Shown here: piece after piece, positions 20,998-21,937 of the stretch
Position numbering within the stretch: the stretch's first letter is position 1
Layout of the letters: each line of letters opens with the position of its first letter
Source: Actinomycetota bacterium
GTDB lineage: Bacteria > Actinomycetota > Acidimicrobiia > Acidimicrobiales > Iamiaceae
Assembly: GCA_017882935.1 (NCBI GenBank)
Contig: JADGOP010000003.1
Location: 1 to 21,937, forward strand
DNA: 21,937 bases
Direction of reading: 5' to 3'
Notes under the pieces: generated by a model
Seen by the model: the letters and a program-made list of their open reading frames with translations, nothing else
Database searches by the model: none
Told to the model about the DNA's origin: nothing
Position numbers and translations under genes: made by a program

Positions 20998-21003
20998 TAA
21001 TGT
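20998..21003 (+). promoter_or_regulatory. Leaderless-type -10 box for the GNAT/CoA-binding gene
   Basis: TAATGT ends seven bases before the ATG at 21011, and there is no Shine-Dalgarno sequence in front of this ATG. The arrangement matches those at 8864, 10869 and 19485. Confidence 0.45.
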
Positions 21004-21010
21004 CGGCAGC

Positions 21011-21937
21011 ATGCCGTATCCCGACGCCTGGGAGGGCGACGTCCTGCTCGCCGACGGTGGCACGCTGCACGTCCGGCCGATCATCCCGGAGGACGCCGAG
21101 CGCATCGAGGCCTTCCACAGCCGGCAGTCGGCCGAGAGCATCTACTACCGCTACTTCAGCCCACGGCCGCAGCTCAGTGCCCGCGACATCGCCAACCTGA
21201 CCCAGGTCGACTACGTCGACCGCATGGCGTTCGTGGGGCTGCTCGGCGACGACCTCGTGGGTGTGGCCCGCTACGACCGCTACCCGATGTCGAGCGTCGC
21301 CGAGGTGGCCTTCTTCACCGATGGCGCCCACCAGGGCCGCGGGCTCGCCACGGTGCTGCTCGAGTACCTCGCGGCGGCCGCCCGGGAGGTCGGGCTCACC
21401 GGCTTCACCGCCCAGGTCCTGCCGCAGAACCGCAAGATGCTGTCGGTCTTCAAGCAGGCCGGGTTCGAGGCCTCGAGCCGGTTCGCCGACGGGGTCATCG
21501 AGGTCGAGCTGAGCATCGAGCCCACGCCCGAGGCGCTCGCGGTGATCGAGGCGCGGGCCCGTTCGGCGTTCGCACAGTCGGTCCGGCGCCTCCTCGCACC
21601 CCGCTCGGTCGCCGTGGTCGGGGCCTCCCGACAGCCGGGCTCCATCGGGTACGACGTGTTCAAACGGCTGCTCGACGGCGGCTTCCAGGGGCCCGTCTAC
21701 CCGGTCAACGCCAACGCCTCGTACGTGGCGAGCGTGCGGTCGTACCCGTCGATCCTCGACGTGCCCGACGACATCGACCTCGCGGTGGTGTGCGTGGCAG
21801 CCGACCAGGTCGCGGCCGTGGTCGATGACTGCGCGCACAAGCGGGTGCACGGCCTGGTGGTGATCAGCGCAGGCTTCTCCGAGTCCGGCGAGGCGGGGGC
21901 GCTCCTCGAGCAGGGCGTGGTCGAGCTCGCCCACCGT
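21011..21937 (+). CDS. GNAT acetyltransferase fused to CoA-binding (acyl-CoA synthetase-like) domain, N-terminal part
   Basis: The frame gives 309 codons to the window edge with no stop, so the C-terminus is missing. Residues about 18-165 form a GNAT domain: LHVRPIIPEDAERIEAFHSR, RMAFVGLLGDDLVGVARYDR, and the acetyl-CoA pyrophosphate loop HQGRGLAT (107-114). From about 192 a CoA-binding Rossmann domain begins: LLAPRSVAVVGASRQPGSIG, FQGPVYPVNANASYVASVRS, DIDLAVVCVAADQVAAVVDD. This N-terminal GNAT plus ADP-forming acyl-CoA synthetase-like layout is that of actinobacterial Pat-type protein lysine acetyltransferases, which acetylate and silence enzymes such as acetyl-CoA synthetase; E. coli PatZ has the opposite order. 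The full protein is expected to be about 850-900 residues. Confidence 0.92.
   Translation, partial: MPYPDAWEGDVLLADGGTLHVRPIIPEDAERIEAFHSRQSAESIYYRYFSPRPQLSARDIANLTQVDYVDRMAFVGLLGDDLVGVARYDRYPMSSVAEVAFFTDGAHQGRGLATVLLEYLAAAAREVGLTGFTAQVLPQNRKMLSVFKQAGFEASSRFADGVIEVELSIEPTPEALAVIEARARSAFAQSVRRLLAPRSVAVVGASRQPGSIGYDVFKRLLDGGFQGPVYPVNANASYVASVRSYPSILDVPDDIDLAVVCVAADQVAAVVDDCAHKRVHGLVVISAGFSESGEAGALLEQGVVELAHR

Noticed and set aside
19378..21141. Long in-frame upstream extension of the decarboxylase-like gene on the minus strand
   Set aside because: It runs antisense through the mannosyltransferase gene, is Arg/Gly/His-rich low-complexity sequence, and a GTG with a well-spaced GGAGG gives a clear start at 19377.
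1..21937. CRISPR array, prophage, transposase, attachment site or replication origin
   Set aside because: No regularly spaced direct repeats, phage or transposase-like protein, direct-repeat pair at an RNA gene, or DnaA-box cluster was seen on reading through.

Overview
The window is one continuous stretch of high-GC bacterial chromosome with strong G/C preference at third codon positions. Gene ends overlap as GTGA, ATGA and TGATG, GTG starts are common, and several genes look leaderless with a TANNNT box 6-7 nt before the start codon. Together with ExoD, LURP-one-like, MsnO8-type luciferase-like, MptB-like mannosyltransferase and GNAT/CoA-binding proteins, this points to an Actinomycetota genome, possibly class Acidimicrobiia; the class is an inference. 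I see no rRNA, tRNA, insertion sequence, prophage or CRISPR array.

Region 1 (1-2306): a partial YihY/BrkB membrane protein on the minus strand, then on the plus strand a three-helix-bundle protein, a 38-codon ORF in the same frame directly after it, a strong hairpin, an ExoD-family membrane protein and a LURP-one-like protein.

Region 2 (2340-7097): a cytosolic alpha/beta hydrolase diverges from a glutaminase. The glutaminase converges on a two-gene unit of a luciferase-like (LLM) oxidoreductase and a TetR regulator that appears to start at CTG. Upstream of the LLM gene, a perfect inverted repeat and an overlapping AGAAC-GT-GTTCT palindrome lie across a recognisable promoter, the expected place for the TetR operator. 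A lipoprotein alpha/beta hydrolase diverges from it.

Region 3 (7101-9926): a 47-nt hairpin element, then a tightly overlapped operon of a YCII/DGPF protein, an ECF42-type sigma factor with a long C-terminal extension, and a MsnO8-type LLM oxidoreductase. The operon is preceded by a sequence resembling the promoter signature reported for ECF42, which suggests autoregulation.

Region 4 (9864-11988): an unknown minus-strand protein with an apparent coding extension lacking a normal start codon, then a secreted beta-helix lipoprotein gene flanked by two more hairpin elements. Two of the three hairpin elements share 11-nt arm sequence; all three share architecture.

Region 5 (11999-19377, all minus strand): acetoacetate decarboxylase-like protein, aldose 1-epimerase and a stand-alone uroporphyrinogen-III synthase domain protein; then a hypothetical protein; then a complete ribose-type (CUT2) ABC importer in the order binding lipoprotein, double ATPase, permease. 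The epimerase and importer fit together as a sugar-uptake locus, but the substrate cannot be read from sequence.

Region 6 (19498-21937, plus strand): a polytopic MptB-like mannosyltransferase and the first 309 codons of a GNAT plus CoA-binding (acyl-CoA synthetase-like) protein, both with leaderless-type promoters.
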